From Candidatus Mycobacterium methanotrophicum (GTDB lineage Bacteria; Actinomycetota; Actinomycetes; Mycobacteriales; Mycobacteriaceae): a DNA stretch of 64,000 nucleotides. Position 1 is the first letter of the stretch; each line of letters begins with the position of its first letter. Below the pieces are notes generated by a model, which made no database searches, was not told the DNA's origin, and saw nothing but the letters and a program-made list of their open reading frames with translations. The position numbers were made by a program, and so were the translations under genes. This document shows, one piece after another, positions 36,959-46,174 of the stretch. Where the stretch lies: NCBI RefSeq assembly GCF_023515995.1, contig NZ_CP097320.1:248001-312000 (forward strand), written 5' to 3'.

Positions 36959-37306
36959 CCAGCTCCTCCCGGCTGCCGCCGGTTGACTGCTTCACCAACC
37001 CGAATGGTCCGGCCCCTTTGCTCCGCGCCCATTACAGGCGGTTCAGCGCTACTACGAGCCGGTCCGCCAGCACACCCCGCGTCGGTACTCAACGGCTCAC
37101 AGTTTCTGCTGCCCGCCGCGCTCCCTCTCGCCCTCACCGAAGCGAAAACTGTATCGGGGCATGCCTTCCCACGTTCCGCGTGAACGCCGCAGACCAGGAT
37201 CACGTCGCCTCCATGCCGGACACCGCCTGGCCAGAAATCGGGATACCCGCCAAACTCATCCCGGCGCCAAAAAGAAGGATCTCCTGACGTTTCCGTGGGT
37301 CGGGTT

Positions 37307-38202
37307 TCATGCTGCTCGGCCGGGTAGTGCGGGGCACAGGCCGCCGCGGGTGAGCATGGCCATGCCGATCAGCGCCTCAGGGCTGTGAAACCCGTACGCA
37401 CGCTTGGTCAAGGCCCGCAGGTGGGTATTAGTGGCTTCCGAGCGGGCATTCGACAGTTGGTGGTCGAGGGTGTTGCCGATGAGCTCCTTGTGACGGCGGA
37501 CGGTGCGGGCTACGGCGACGAACTCCGGGATGCGCGAGTGCGACGCCCAGGACAGCCAACCGGCCAGCAGACGACGGCCGTCGCGCGGCCCAGGGTGTCT
37601 TTGTTGCGGCCTTCGGCGGCCCACACCAACCTGCCTGTCGTGTGGTCGATCACGCACGTCAAGTAGCGGTGGCCTTTGCGGTAGGCGATCTCGTCGATGC
37701 CGATGCGGGTCAGTCCGACGAGCAGGTCGTTGGTGTCGCGGCCATCGGCGACCACCCGGCCCACGATCGCGGCGATGGTGCGCCAGGCCACCCGCAAAAA
37801 CACCGCGACCACACTGATGGCGGCATGCGCGCTCAGCCACGCGGCTGTGTCCTCAAACGCCCAGGTGTGGCGGGCGCCGGGCCGCGCCCAGGGCACATGC
37901 GCCACCACCACTCCATGCTCGGGGCAGGCTACCCGCGGTGCGGCGGCCTGCAGATAGGCCTTCGTCGTCCCCAGATCCAGGCTGCGCCAGCGCCTGATCG
38001 CGTCCCCGCCGTCATAGCCCGGACAGCGTTTCTGGCACCGCGAGCACCGGCTGGCCTGGTTTGCCTTGGGCCGCACCGCAAACACCAGCGCTTCGCTGGT
38101 CACCGGCCGCTTGCCGCGCGAAGTCTCGGTCTCGATCATCACGTCGTCGATGACCATGTCCTGGCCACCGAGGACCGTCGCGAATACCCTGGATTTGCGC
38201 AA
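37307..38202 (-). pseudogene. ISL3-family transposase with internal deletion
   Basis: From TTG 38202 (LRKSRVFATVLGG) the frame reads a CxxC zinc finger (CSRCQKRCPGYDGG), RRWRSLDLGTTKAYL and HTWAFEDTAAWLS, then ISIDEIAYRKGH-like GIDEIAYRKGH, to GRNKDTLGRA near 37590. It then jumps to the C-terminal block WLSWASHSRIPEF and HQLSNARSEATNTHLR in another frame, ending at 37307. About 150-200 residues that carry the rest of the DDE domain are missing. A terminal repeat-like GGCGTTGCGCCCCAAAACCC lies at 38257-38276. Confidence 0.8.
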
Positions 38203-38274
38203 CGCCGTACACCCCTTCCGTCTTGAACCCGATTGCAGTCCAAAACGTAAGCAGGACACGGCGTTGCGCCCCAA

Positions 38275-38558
38275 AACCCCTGGTCACGAACCCACGACTA
38301 TGGCAGAAGAGCCAAAAAGAAGCCCCGGTTTCGATGCCATCTCATCCATTTCGACACGTCGTCAGCGATTCACTCGCGTTCGTCTTCCTGATCCCCACCT
38401 GACGCTTCTAACAGCGCCTTTTCCTCATCGCTCACCACGACGGTCTTCAGCCAACGCAGCATGAGGCGTTTTGAAGCCTCCCACCCGACGGGCGACTCCG
38501 AAGGGCCACAACCCCTTCATCATTCACACAGCACCACGTTCCTCCGCGATCTCCTACA
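38275..38558. other. Unassigned junction segment
   Basis: 284 bp between ISL3 and IS3 debris. The minus strand holds an open C-terminal-like stretch (ASKRLMLRWLKTVVVSDEE, stop at 38370-38372) that I cannot assign. No start or ribosome-binding site supports a gene. Confidence 0.3.
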
Positions 38559-38840
38559 TCACGCAGCCTCCCGTGTTCGTGGCACACCTTTTCCCAGGAA
38601 CTCGACCTCCTGTTCCAGTGATTTCACACGTCGTCGCAGCCGACGCAACTCGTCCATTTCTGATTCTGTCAATTTATCGCCAATCTCGGGATGTTCCTCC
38701 TTATACTGGCGGACCCATCGCGAGACAGACTGTTCCGACACGTTGTTTTCGCGTGCAATATCAGCAATCGCACGCGAATGCTCGATCACCTCCAGTGCAA
38801 TACTGGCTTTAAACCCAGCGGAGAACCGGCGACGTTCCAT
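38559..38840 (-). pseudogene. IS3-family OrfA (second type), 3'-truncated
   Basis: From ATG 38840: MERRRFSAGFKASIALEVIE, HTH (NNVSEQSVSRWVRQYKEEH) and a leucine-zipper region (ELRRLRRRVKSLEQEVEFL). It breaks after FLGKG and continues in foreign residues PRTREAA to the stop. It is a different IS3 type from the copy at 34.7 kb. No matching orfB is present. Confidence 0.72.
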
Positions 38841-38876
38841 ACTTGCGACTCCAATTCGGCTCGGCCTCAACAATAA

Positions 38877-39335
38877 TCAAGGCGTTGTCCGAAAGTCGCC
38901 GGGCGGGTCAAACCCGTAGCGGCGCACGAGGTGGTTGTTTTTGGACTCGATGGTGGCCTGGTCGTTCTTCTTGTAGGGCCGTGAGCGGGTGAAGAAGATC
39001 TCCATGTCCGCGGCCCACTTGATGACAGCCTTGTTGAGGAATTCGGTGCCGTTGTCGAAGTCCAAACCGGTTACCTCATAGGGGATTTCAGTAATACCGG
39101 CTTTGAGGGCGCCCAGGATGTGGGTGTGGGCGTTGTTGCGCACCGTGCGGGTGAACACCCAGCCGATATGCATGTCGGTGAGGTTGACCGTCCGGGCGAA
39201 CTCGCCTCTGAGAGTTGGTCCGCAGTGCGCGACGGTATCGCCTTCGAAGAACCCCGGAGATTCTTCGACCTCATTGCCTGCTTTGCGGACCTTGATCGAA
39301 TTCCGCAGCAGTGGTGAGGGTTTCGTCGTCGACAA
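38877..39335 (-). pseudogene. Integrase-core transposase fragment
   Basis: 152 residues of a DDE (rve) transposase: FFEGDTVAHCGPTLRGEF with the first Asp, TGLDFDNGTEFLN with the second and QATIESKNNHLVRRYGF with the Glu. Both ends are cut: the N-terminal HTH part is absent and the C-terminus changes to DPPGDFRTTP. The IS family was not resolved. Confidence 0.7.
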
Positions 39336-39489
39336 ACCCGAGATCTGGTCCCCCGCCTAGTACTGCAGCCGGTGCGCCCAGTGGTCAGGAGGTGATTGTT
39401 TAGGTCATGACCTGATCAAAAAAGCTCGTCGTCGCCTGCCGGTGTGAGTCCGGTCCGGGTAGCTGTCAGACATCCCAGGAGCTTAAATG

Positions 39490-40725
39490 TCAAGCGGCGG
39501 TTTGTTGATCTCGATTGTGGGACGGCCAGGCGGTGGCTTCGTCGTAGAGCGTGCGGGTCTTGAGGCAGCCGTGCAGGATTCCGACGAGCCGGTTGGCGAG
39601 CTGGCGCAGCGCGGGGTTGTGGCCGAGGCCGCGGGCGCGTTGCTTGTCGTAGTAGGCGCGTGCGCCGGGCGAGGCGCGCAGCGCGGAGAACGCCTGCGTC
39701 ATCAGCGCGTCGATGAGCCTGTCCTGATGCACGAACCGCGCGAGCACGACCTTCTTCTTGCCGGAGGCGCGGGTGATCGGGCTGGTTCCGGCGTAGTTCT
39801 TGCGGGCCTTCGCGTCGGCGTACCGTGCTGGGTCGTCGCCGAATTCGGCGAGCACCCGGGCGCCGAGGATCGGTCCCAGGCCGGGCTGCGACAGGATGAT
39901 CTCAGCGTCCGGGTGCCGGTGAAAATGCTCCTCCACCTGCTCTTGCAGGATCGCGATCTGCTCGTTGAGGGTGGTGAGCACGGCCACGATCGAGCGGGTG
40001 GCAGCCGCGTACGCGGTGGTGATCACCGGGTCGCGGCCGAGCTGCTCGCCGCGCAGCGCGTCCTGGATCCGGCTGGTCTTGGTGTCGATGTCGCGGCGAC
40101 CGGCGTGTTTGAGCGCGGCCCGGATCTGGCTGCGGTTCAGCTTCGCCGCCGACGCGGGGTCGGGGGCTCTGCCGAGCAGTTCCAGCGCATCGGCCGCGTC
40201 GAGATCGTCGAAGGCTTCCAGCGCGGCGGGGAAGTACTCGCGCAGCGCGTGCCGCAGCCGCTGGGTGTGGCGGGTGCGGTCCCAGATCATCGTCTTGTGC
40301 GAGCGGGCAACAACTTTCACCGCCTCGGCTGCCGCGCTGTCGCCGGCCACCGGGCGCAGCTGGTGCGAGTCGGTGCGGACCATGTCGGCCAGCGTGTGTG
40401 CGTCCGCCGGGTCGCTCTTGGCGCCGGAGACGCTGTGCCGCTCCCGGTACCGGGCCACCGACAGCGGGTTCACCGCGTACACGGTGTATCCGGCCGCGAT
40501 CAGCGCGGCCACCCACGGGCCCCGGTCGGTCTCGATTCCGATCGCCACCTCGGCCATGTCGGCGTCGGCGCCCAGCTCGGCGCCGATCATCGCGTGCAAC
40601 CGCGCGATCCCGGCCGCGCCCTCGGGCAGCCGCGCCCTGGCCAGCCTGCGTCCCGCCGAGTCCATCAGTTCGACGTCGTGATGATCTTCCGCCCAATCGT
40701 CGCCCACGTACAGCAATTTCGCCAC
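39490..40725 (-). CDS. IS110-family transposase (DEDD recombinase)
   Basis: 411 residues, intact. RuvC-like DEDD domain: LYVGDDWAEDHHDVEL, VAIGIETDRGPW and SGAKSDPADAHTLADM carry the acidic residues. A coiled region follows, then the Transposase_20 domain with SQPGLGPILGARVLAEFGDD, YAGTSPITRASGKKKVVLAR and the Ser-containing nucleophile region. The start is GTG 40725 with CAGGAGCG upstream. IS110 enzymes are guided by a bridge RNA from the element's non-coding end. Confidence 0.9.
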   Translation of the reverse strand: MAKLLYVGDDWAEDHHDVELMDSAGRRLARARLPEGAAGIARLHAMIGAELGADADMAEVAIGIETDRGPWVAALIAAGYTVYAVNPLSVARYRERHSVSGAKSDPADAHTLADMVRTDSHQLRPVAGDSAAAEAVKVVARSHKTMIWDRTRHTQRLRHALREYFPAALEAFDDLDAADALELLGRAPDPASAAKLNRSQIRAALKHAGRRDIDTKTSRIQDALRGEQLGRDPVITTAYAAATRSIVAVLTTLNEQIAILQEQVEEHFHRHPDAEIILSQPGLGPILGARVLAEFGDDPARYADAKARKNYAGTSPITRASGKKKVVLARFVHQDRLIDALMTQAFSALRASPGARAYYDKQRARGLGHNPALRQLANRLVGILHGCLKTRTLYDEATAWPSHNRDQQTAA

Positions 40726-40965
40726 TCCTCGCTCCTGTCTGCAGTTGTCCGGGTTACAGCCCGGCAGCGTGCGGGAGAGCTCTCGGCAACCTAATGAAGC
40801 AGTGCTCACGCCACGCGGGCGGGCACGACATCCCATCAGCGATCCCTTCTCCCGGGCGAACCGGTGGGGGCGACGATCTGACATCAGGACTCGAAATCCA
40901 GGAGGCATCAGTACTCACCCACCGGCCGCTACCGATAGCAAGTCTGCCCGAAGGCCGCACCCGCT
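40726..40965 (-). ncRNA. IS110 5' non-coding end, candidate bridge-RNA region
   Basis: About 240 bp upstream of the IS110 transposase with no convincing gene. The position corresponds to the bridge-RNA-coding end of IS110-group elements. Local inverted repeats are visible (for example CCGGGCTGTAACCCGG at 40748-40763). Guide loops could not be assigned by eye. Confidence 0.4.
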
Positions 40966-42733
40966 AATACTCATTAGGAGGCCCGGTAGCAGGCTGGCGG
41001 CTCGGTCTGGAAACGGGTCGGGTCGAAGCCCAGCGTCGAAAGCCCCGTTGGGGGAAGCAACTGAGCGGTCCGTAACACGAGTGAAGCCTGCCGCGTCGTT
41101 AGACATTGAGGGAGAGCCGAGCCGGGCGGTTCACGGTGAAGGCCATGGAAGCGGTGAAGACCCTGGAAGTGCAGCCGCGAGGGACTCCCCGGCGTAAGAG
41201 GGCGCGGAACGTTCAGGCGGTGACGGCGGGAACTGGGGAGGCCCTCCCCGGCCGAAACGCACTGCGAATTGCGTGGAATAGCTTGTCCTATAACCGGTGT
41301 GGAGCCGGGAAGTGGATCGGGCGCCGGGTGGGAGTCGGAGGCGGTCGTAGTACCGATCGAGCCGCAGGACAACGTAACCTGCGGTAAGGGAAGGGCCGCT
41401 GCTTCGTTCACGCGTTGTGTCTGGAAGGAGGTGCCCGGTGAGTGCCGATCTGGCTAGTCCCGCCGCGTCGGGGTCCGTGTTGGACCCGGTTCGAGCTTTG
41501 CAGCACACGCTTTACCGGTCGGCCAAGGCCGATCCGGGACGACGGTTTCATGCGTTGCAGGACAAGGTCTATCGCAGAGACGTCCTGTGGCGGGCATGGG
41601 TCGCGGTGCGCCGCAACAACGGCGCGCCCGGCGTTGACGGGACCACATTGGCCGAAGTCGAGGAATACGGTGTCGACCGGTTTCTGGATGAACTGGCCGA
41701 GGACTTGAGGGCCAATCGGTGGCGTCCGCTGCCCGCGCGGCGGGTGCTCATCCCCAAACCGGGGACGAGCGAACAGCGTCCGCTGTCGATTCCCTCGGTT
41801 CGTGACCGTGTCGTGGCGGCCGCGGTGAAGATCGTGCTCGAGCCGATCTTCGAGGCCGGGTTTTTGTCGTGCAATTTCGGGTTCCGCCCGAAGCGGTCGA
41901 CACACGATGCGCTGCAAGTGCTCATAGACGAGTCCTGGCAGGGCAAACGGTGGGTGGTCGAGACGGACATCGCCAATTGTTTCTCGGCGATTCCGCATGA
42001 GAAGTTGATGCAAGCGATCGAGGAACGGGTCAGTGACCAGGGCGTGTTGAAGCTGCTGCGCGCGATGCTGCGTGCGGGAGTGATGCAGGAGGGGTCCGTG
42101 CGCCGTGAGGTGTCCGGAACCCCGCAGGGCGGTCCGCTGTCGCCGTTGCTGTGCAACGTGTACCTGCATCGGTTGGACCGAGTGTGGGACACCAGCGAGC
42201 ACGGTGTGCTGGTGCGCTACTGCGACGACCTGGTAGTGATGTGCCGGTCGCGGGACCAGGCCGAGGCCGCCCTGGAGCGGTTGACGGTCCTGCTGGGTGA
42301 TCTCGGGTTGCAGCCCAAGGCATCCAAGACCCGCATCGTGCATCTGGTCGACGGTGGTCAGGGAGTGGATTTCCTCGGCTTCCACAATCGGCTGGTGCGC
42401 GGGCGGACTCCCCGGTCGGCGCACCTGGTTTTCCTCGGTCGGTGGCCTGCGCGTAAGGCGGTCCAACACGCACGGGATCGGATTCGGGCGATCACGGCCC
42501 GATCCCGCTTGCTGGTGCCGGTCGAGCGGATCGTGGAGGAACTCAACTTGTTCCTGCGCGGATGGGCGGGGTATTTCCGCTTTGGTAACTCCGCACTGAT
42601 GCTTGGCCAGATCAGGAACTATGCCTTGACCCGGCTCGCGCTGTGGCTGTCCAAACGGGGCAAACGCCGCCGAGCTCGGGGATGGGGAATGACCCAGGTG
42701 TTGAGATCGGAGAACCATCTGGGCCTGATCAGT

Positions 42734-43676
42734 GACGTTTTCTCAGTAATTTCCGCGTTGGAGAGTCGATAGTACGATCGCGGCGGCAACAACTGCGCCA
42801 ATCCTGTTTGGGCACAGGCGGATTCGACGGAGGCAGCGCCAACGTTGTTTGAGTTCGGCGTTGGCGCGTTCACCGATGGCACGCGCCGCGGTGAGCAGCA
42901 TGTTGTAGCTCTGATTCTCCACGGCCAGGCCGCGGCCCTTGACCGGAGTGTGCACCCCGATCCCCGCTCCTTCGTAGCCCTTGTCGGCCAGCGTCGGCAC
43001 CCCGTCGGCCGCGGACTTGTACAGCGCGCCCAGGCAGTGCGCGCGGGCGGCGGTGATGTCGTGCACGCTGCCCGGTTCGGCCTCGCTCGACCACACCGGG
43101 AACCCGCCCGGGTCGGCCAGTATCTGCACATTGCCGCCCTGGGTTTTGTGCTTGCCCGAATACCACCGGTGATGGCCGGCCTCGTTGCGCTCGTCCACCC
43201 GGTCGATGGCGATCAGCGTCCCGTCCAGCGTCACGTGCGACCACTGTTCGGCCTTGGCCCGGTCGAGCACTTCGTGCAGGTCAGGAGCTTGTTCGGCGAT
43301 CACGTCGATCGCCTCGTGCAGATAGCGGTAGCTGGTGGAGATCGGCAGCCCGGCCTCCATCGCCAACAACCGGATCGGGGCGTCGTCGCGGAACCACCGC
43401 AGCACCAGCTTGGCCTGCGTGCGCACCGTACCCGACCGCCGCCCGGCCCGCGTTCTGATCTCGCGCCGGTGAACGTGCAGCAGCGCGGTCACATGCAGCA
43501 GGGTTTCCTCCGGCACGTCGCAGATGGCAGAGTAGGTGAACACGTGGGGTCCTTTGCAGCGGAGCGGGTTTCCTCGTCGAAACCGAATCCTTGAGCAAGG
43601 ACCCCACGCCCAGCCACTACGACACGCCGAAAACTCCAGTCACACCAGACTCACGAGCCCCAAGTGAGAAAACCTC
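42734..43676 (-). mobile_element. IS5-family element, copy A (943 bp)
   Basis: Ends GACGTTTTCTCA (left) and TGAGAAAACCTC (right) are imperfect inverted repeats. AGT at 42731-42733 and 43677-43679 is the target duplication. The same 943-bp element occurs inverted at 60450-61392. Confidence 0.92.
42743..43543 (-). CDS. IS5-family transposase (copy A)
   Basis: 266 residues, identical in protein sequence to copy B. N-terminal helical part with RWFRDDAPIRLLAMEAGLP, then a DDE_Tnp_4 domain: VTLDGTLIAIDR (Asp), TLADKGYEGAGI (Asp) and AIGERANAELKQRWR (Glu). Starts at GTG/ATG-type codon 43543 (MFTYSAICDVPEE). Reading frame intact; the element carries only this gene. Confidence 0.92.
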   Translation of the reverse strand: MFTYSAICDVPEETLLHVTALLHVHRREIRTRAGRRSGTVRTQAKLVLRWFRDDAPIRLLAMEAGLPISTSYRYLHEAIDVIAEQAPDLHEVLDRAKAEQWSHVTLDGTLIAIDRVDERNEAGHHRWYSGKHKTQGGNVQILADPGGFPVWSSEAEPGSVHDITAARAHCLGALYKSAADGVPTLADKGYEGAGIGVHTPVKGRGLAVENQSYNMLLTAARAIGERANAELKQRWRCLRRIRLCPNRIGAVVAAAIVLSTLQRGNY

Positions 43677-43753
43677 AGTCTTGATGGGATCGTCGTCCCG
43701 CCCAGGCCGTTTCGGGCCTGGAAAGTCGAATGCCGCCGGTGAAGAACGTCGGT

Positions 43754-43786
43754 AAGCCGTGTGCGGGAGAACCGCATGCACGGTTT
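43754..43786 (+). ncRNA. Group II intron domain V (intron 2)
   Basis: AAGCCGTGTGCGGGAGAACC then GCATGCACGGTTT: the domain V hairpin with AGC triad, 12 bases after the restored RT stop. Confidence 0.82.
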
Positions 43787-43985
43787 GACGGGCGGGGGCT
43801 GGAAACGGAAGCGATACGGCCACGGTTGAAGCGAAAGCTGCCCGCGGGAAACCCCGGCAGGAGCGCCAGACCTACAGCCGAACCATTCGCCACCGCGCCA
43901 GCCCCCGACCCTCCTAGTTCGGGGCTGGGGTGCTTCGGCGTGTCTGCGCTGGTAGAAGCGGTGGCCGGGGCATTGTTCGGAGTTT

Positions 43986-45311
43986 GTGAACACATCTGAA
44001 TGCGCCGCGGCCGCCGCGGCTGTCAGCGTAGACCCTGACCGGTGGTGGAGTCAGTTCTCGGAGGTGATCGACCGGATCGCGCCGCGGTTTAGCCGCCATG
44101 AACCGTTGCGGCATGCCGCCGCGCTGATGGCCGGGATGGCCTGCGGGCTGGATCGCAAGAATTGCTGGACGATCGCCGAACACCGTGGCGATGCCACCCC
44201 CGACGGCTTGCAGCACCTGCTGGCCCGCGCCAAGTGGGACGCTGATGCGGTCCGCGACGATTTGCGTGATTACGTCGTCGACGCCTTCGGCGATCCCGGC
44301 GCGGTGCTGATCATCGACGAGACCGGCGACGTCAAGAAGGGCACCGCCACCGTCGGGGTGCAACGCCAATACAGCGGCGCCGCCGGGCGCATTGAGAATT
44401 CCCAAGTCGCGGTGTATCTGACCTATGCTGCCCCGCGCGGGCATGCCCTGATCGACCGGGCGTTGTATCTGCCGCGCTGCTGGACCGAGGATCTGGATCG
44501 TTGCGACGAGGCGGGGATACCGGCTAATAGCAGAGGTTTTGCCACCAAACCCACCCTGGCTGCCGGGTTGATCGCCCGCGCCGTCGAAGCGAAGGTTCCG
44601 GCGGCTTGGGTGGCCGGCGGCGAGGTCTACGGCGCTGATCCGAAACTGCGTGCCGCCATCCGCGGCCACGGCCTGGGTCATGTCCTTGCGGTGGCCGCCA
44701 ACCGGCGAGTGCCGACCGCGGCCGGGCCGACCCGCGTCGACCAACTCCCCCGCCAGCTGCCAGCGTGGGCGCGGCAGAAACACTCCGCCGGCGCCGGCAG
44801 CCACGGACAGCGCTACTACTCCTGGGCCTGGATTGCGCTGGACGCCGAAGACGACACCGACACCGGCCACCATCATTTGCTGATACGGCGCAACGACACC
44901 ACCGGTGAGCTGGCCTACCTGCGCTGCTACACACCACGCCCAGCCACCTTGCGCACCCTGGTCGCCGTCGCCGGTCAACGCTGGCGCATTGAGGAATCCT
45001 TCCAGGCCGCCAAGGGCCCGACCGGACTCGACCAACACCAGGTCCGCCGTTGGCGCTCCTGGCATCGCTGGACCACCCTGGCCATGCTCGCTCATGCCTT
45101 CCTGGCCGTGTCCACCGCCGTCGAACGCGACACACAACCCACCCCCGTCGGCCTGATTGCGTTGACCGTCAACGAATTTCGTCGTCTTTTCGACATGCTG
45201 CTGCTGACCGCCCGCCGCACCATCAAAAGCCTGCGGGCCTGGTCGCAATGGCGACGACGACACCAATACCGAACCCAGCTATCCCACTACCAGCGACAGG
45301 AAAACCAATGA
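43986..45311 (+). CDS. IS701-family transposase
   Basis: 441 residues, intact. DDE_5 superfamily domain: AVLIIDETGDVKKG (Asp), VPAAWVAGGEVYGADPKL (Asp) and GQRWRIEESFQAAKG (Glu). The terminal part RRTIKSLRAWSQWRRRHQYR is basic. GTG 43986 gives MNTSECAAAAA. It sits 11 bases from the right terminal repeat. The element interrupts a molybdate-transporter gene on its right side. Confidence 0.9.
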   Translation: MNTSECAAAAAAVSVDPDRWWSQFSEVIDRIAPRFSRHEPLRHAAALMAGMACGLDRKNCWTIAEHRGDATPDGLQHLLARAKWDADAVRDDLRDYVVDAFGDPGAVLIIDETGDVKKGTATVGVQRQYSGAAGRIENSQVAVYLTYAAPRGHALIDRALYLPRCWTEDLDRCDEAGIPANSRGFATKPTLAAGLIARAVEAKVPAAWVAGGEVYGADPKLRAAIRGHGLGHVLAVAANRRVPTAAGPTRVDQLPRQLPAWARQKHSAGAGSHGQRYYSWAWIALDAEDDTDTGHHHLLIRRNDTTGELAYLRCYTPRPATLRTLVAVAGQRWRIEESFQAAKGPTGLDQHQVRRWRSWHRWTTLAMLAHAFLAVSTAVERDTQPTPVGLIALTVNEFRRLFDMLLLTARRTIKSLRAWSQWRRRHQYRTQLSHYQRQENQ

Positions 45312-45332
45312 TCACGAACTACGGCTGCAGTA

Positions 45333-45659
45333 CTAATCGCGGTCGCACTCGCACTCGGAGCGACTCTGACCGCTGCGCTATCCGTATTTCCCGTGCCGAT
45401 CCTGGCCGGCCTGCTGACGGTCGCCGGCCTGCTGCATGTCGCGCTGCTCAAAGATCTGCGGCACCCCGCGCACTGGGCCTTGGCGCTTGCGGTCGGGATC
45501 ATCGGTTTCCGCGGTGACCTCGCGGTCGCCATCGTCGGGGGGCTGATGATCTGGTGGTTGGTCCGCTCGCTTCGAGCATGGCAGCCTCGCCGCGAAGGCG
45601 ATGGCTCCCGCTCGCATGCGCAACCAGTGATTGGCCCGGAACCGACTCAATATGTTTGA
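45333..45659 (+). pseudogene. MOT1-like molybdate/sulfate transporter, C-terminal fragment
   Basis: The frame is open from the IS701 border: AALSVFPVPILAGLLTVAG, HVALLKDLRHPAHWALAL and VAIVGGLMIWWLVRSL, about four membrane helices in the pattern of the MFS_MOT1 family. The N-terminal two thirds are absent and no start with a ribosome-binding site is left. The substrate is inferred from the Moco genes next to it. Confidence 0.6.
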
Positions 45660-45700
45660 CGGGCGCAGACGAGCCGTCGAGCACTCAAGCCAGCCGGCTT

Positions 45701-46174
45701 TCATCGGGAGTGGTCTTTGCCTGCGATTTGGTCCAGCGCGTGGTCGAGCACATCGGCGAGCACGCCGAGGCCGTCGCGGACCCCGCCCGGCGAGCCCGGC
45801 AGGTTGACCACCAAGGTGCGGCCGGCAACCCCGCAGACACCGCGCGACAACACCGAGCTTGGCACCATCGGTAGACCGGACCGTCGGATGGCGTCGGCCA
45901 GCCCAGGAACCTCATAATCGAGCACCGCCGTGGTCTGAGCGGGAGTGTCGTCGCTGGGCGAGATGCCGGTGCCCCCGGCGGTGATCACCACCTCGACTTC
46001 CTCGACGAGGGCGTCGCGCAGCGCCTGGCCCACCGGGCCGCCGTCACCGACAAGCACCGTTTGCACCGGCGAGAACCCGCGCTGTGCGAGCCATTCAGCG
46101 ATCAGCGGTCCGCATAGACCCCGGCCGACGCGCGGGTCGAGGCGACGATGACACGCGCCGATCTGCCTGCCATC
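45701..46174 (-). pseudogene. mog: Molybdopterin adenylyltransferase Mog/MoaB, frameshifted
   Basis: ATG 46174 overlaps the moaC stop (TGATG). The first frame gives [20 protein letters not shown]; after Tyr (about 46115) the coding continues in another frame as GPLIAEWLAQRGFSPVQ, with VVITAGGTGISPSDDTP, PSSVLSRGVCGVAGRTLVVN and LPGSPGGV, all typical of Mog. Comparison with the M. tuberculosis sequence suggests about ten bases are lost where homologues have YTDDCGP. Mog adenylates molybdopterin before Mo insertion by MoeA. Unless this is a sequence error the enzyme is not made. Confidence 0.85.

Larger units (their letters stand above)
35614..37220 (-). mobile_element. Group II intron 1, apparently 5'-truncated
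   Basis: On the minus strand the 3' part is complete: domain V at 35692-35659 and a GC-rich domain VI hairpin (about 35655-35622) ending near CTCGAC. The maturase gene fills domain IV. Upstream only about 260 bp of intron-like RNA (CGGAACGTGGGAAGGC, AGCAAAGGGGCCGGACC) remain before unrelated DNA, so most of domain I seems missing and splicing is unlikely. The 5' limit is approximate. Confidence 0.7.
41438..43742 (+). pseudogene. ltrA: Group II intron reverse transcriptase (intron 2), split by IS5
   Basis: RT blocks: NNGAPGVDGTTLAEVEEYG, RPLSIPSVRDRVV, RPKRSTHDALQVLI, VVETDIANCFSAIPHEKL, GTPQGGPLSPLLCNVYLH, active site VRYCDDLVVMC, and a maturase part with LFLRGWAGYFRFGN. The frame is interrupted after LISLDG's first codons: at AGT (42731-42733) the IS begins. 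Removing 42734-43679 joins ...GLIS to LDGIVVPPRPFRAWKVECRR and a stop at 43740-43742. As it stands the frame runs 13 codons into the IS and ends at 42772. GTG 41438 has AAGGAGG 6 bases upstream. Confidence 0.88.
40978..43910 (+). mobile_element. Group II intron 2, interrupted by an IS5-family insertion
   Basis: About 460 bp of structured 5' RNA (CCCGGTAGCAGGCTGG, ACGTAACCTGCGGTAAGG) precedes a reverse transcriptase gene at 41438; domain V lies at 43754-43786. The IS5 copy at 42734-43676 sits in the RT gene. Intron limits are approximate; the 5' GUGYG start was not found cleanly and the left edge touches IS110 DNA. Confidence 0.7.
39361..45332. mobile_element. Possible IS701-type element interrupted by IS110 and a group II intron
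   Basis: TACTGCAGCCG at 39361-39371 is the exact reverse complement of CGGCTGCAGTA at 45322-45332. The right copy lies 11 bases after the IS701 transposase stop and fits as its terminal repeat. The flanks are CTAG on the left and CTAA on the right, both fitting a YTAR target but not identical. If the left copy is the true other end, an IS110 and an intron (itself holding an IS5) sit between the left terminus and the transposase. Confidence 0.5.

Noticed and set aside
41408..42718. 436-residue minus-strand reading frame opposite the intron RT
   Set aside because: Antisense artefact; the plus strand carries the complete set of RT motifs.
43914..45266. 450-residue minus-strand reading frame
   Set aside because: Antisense of the IS701 transposase; Gly/Ala-rich with no family pattern.
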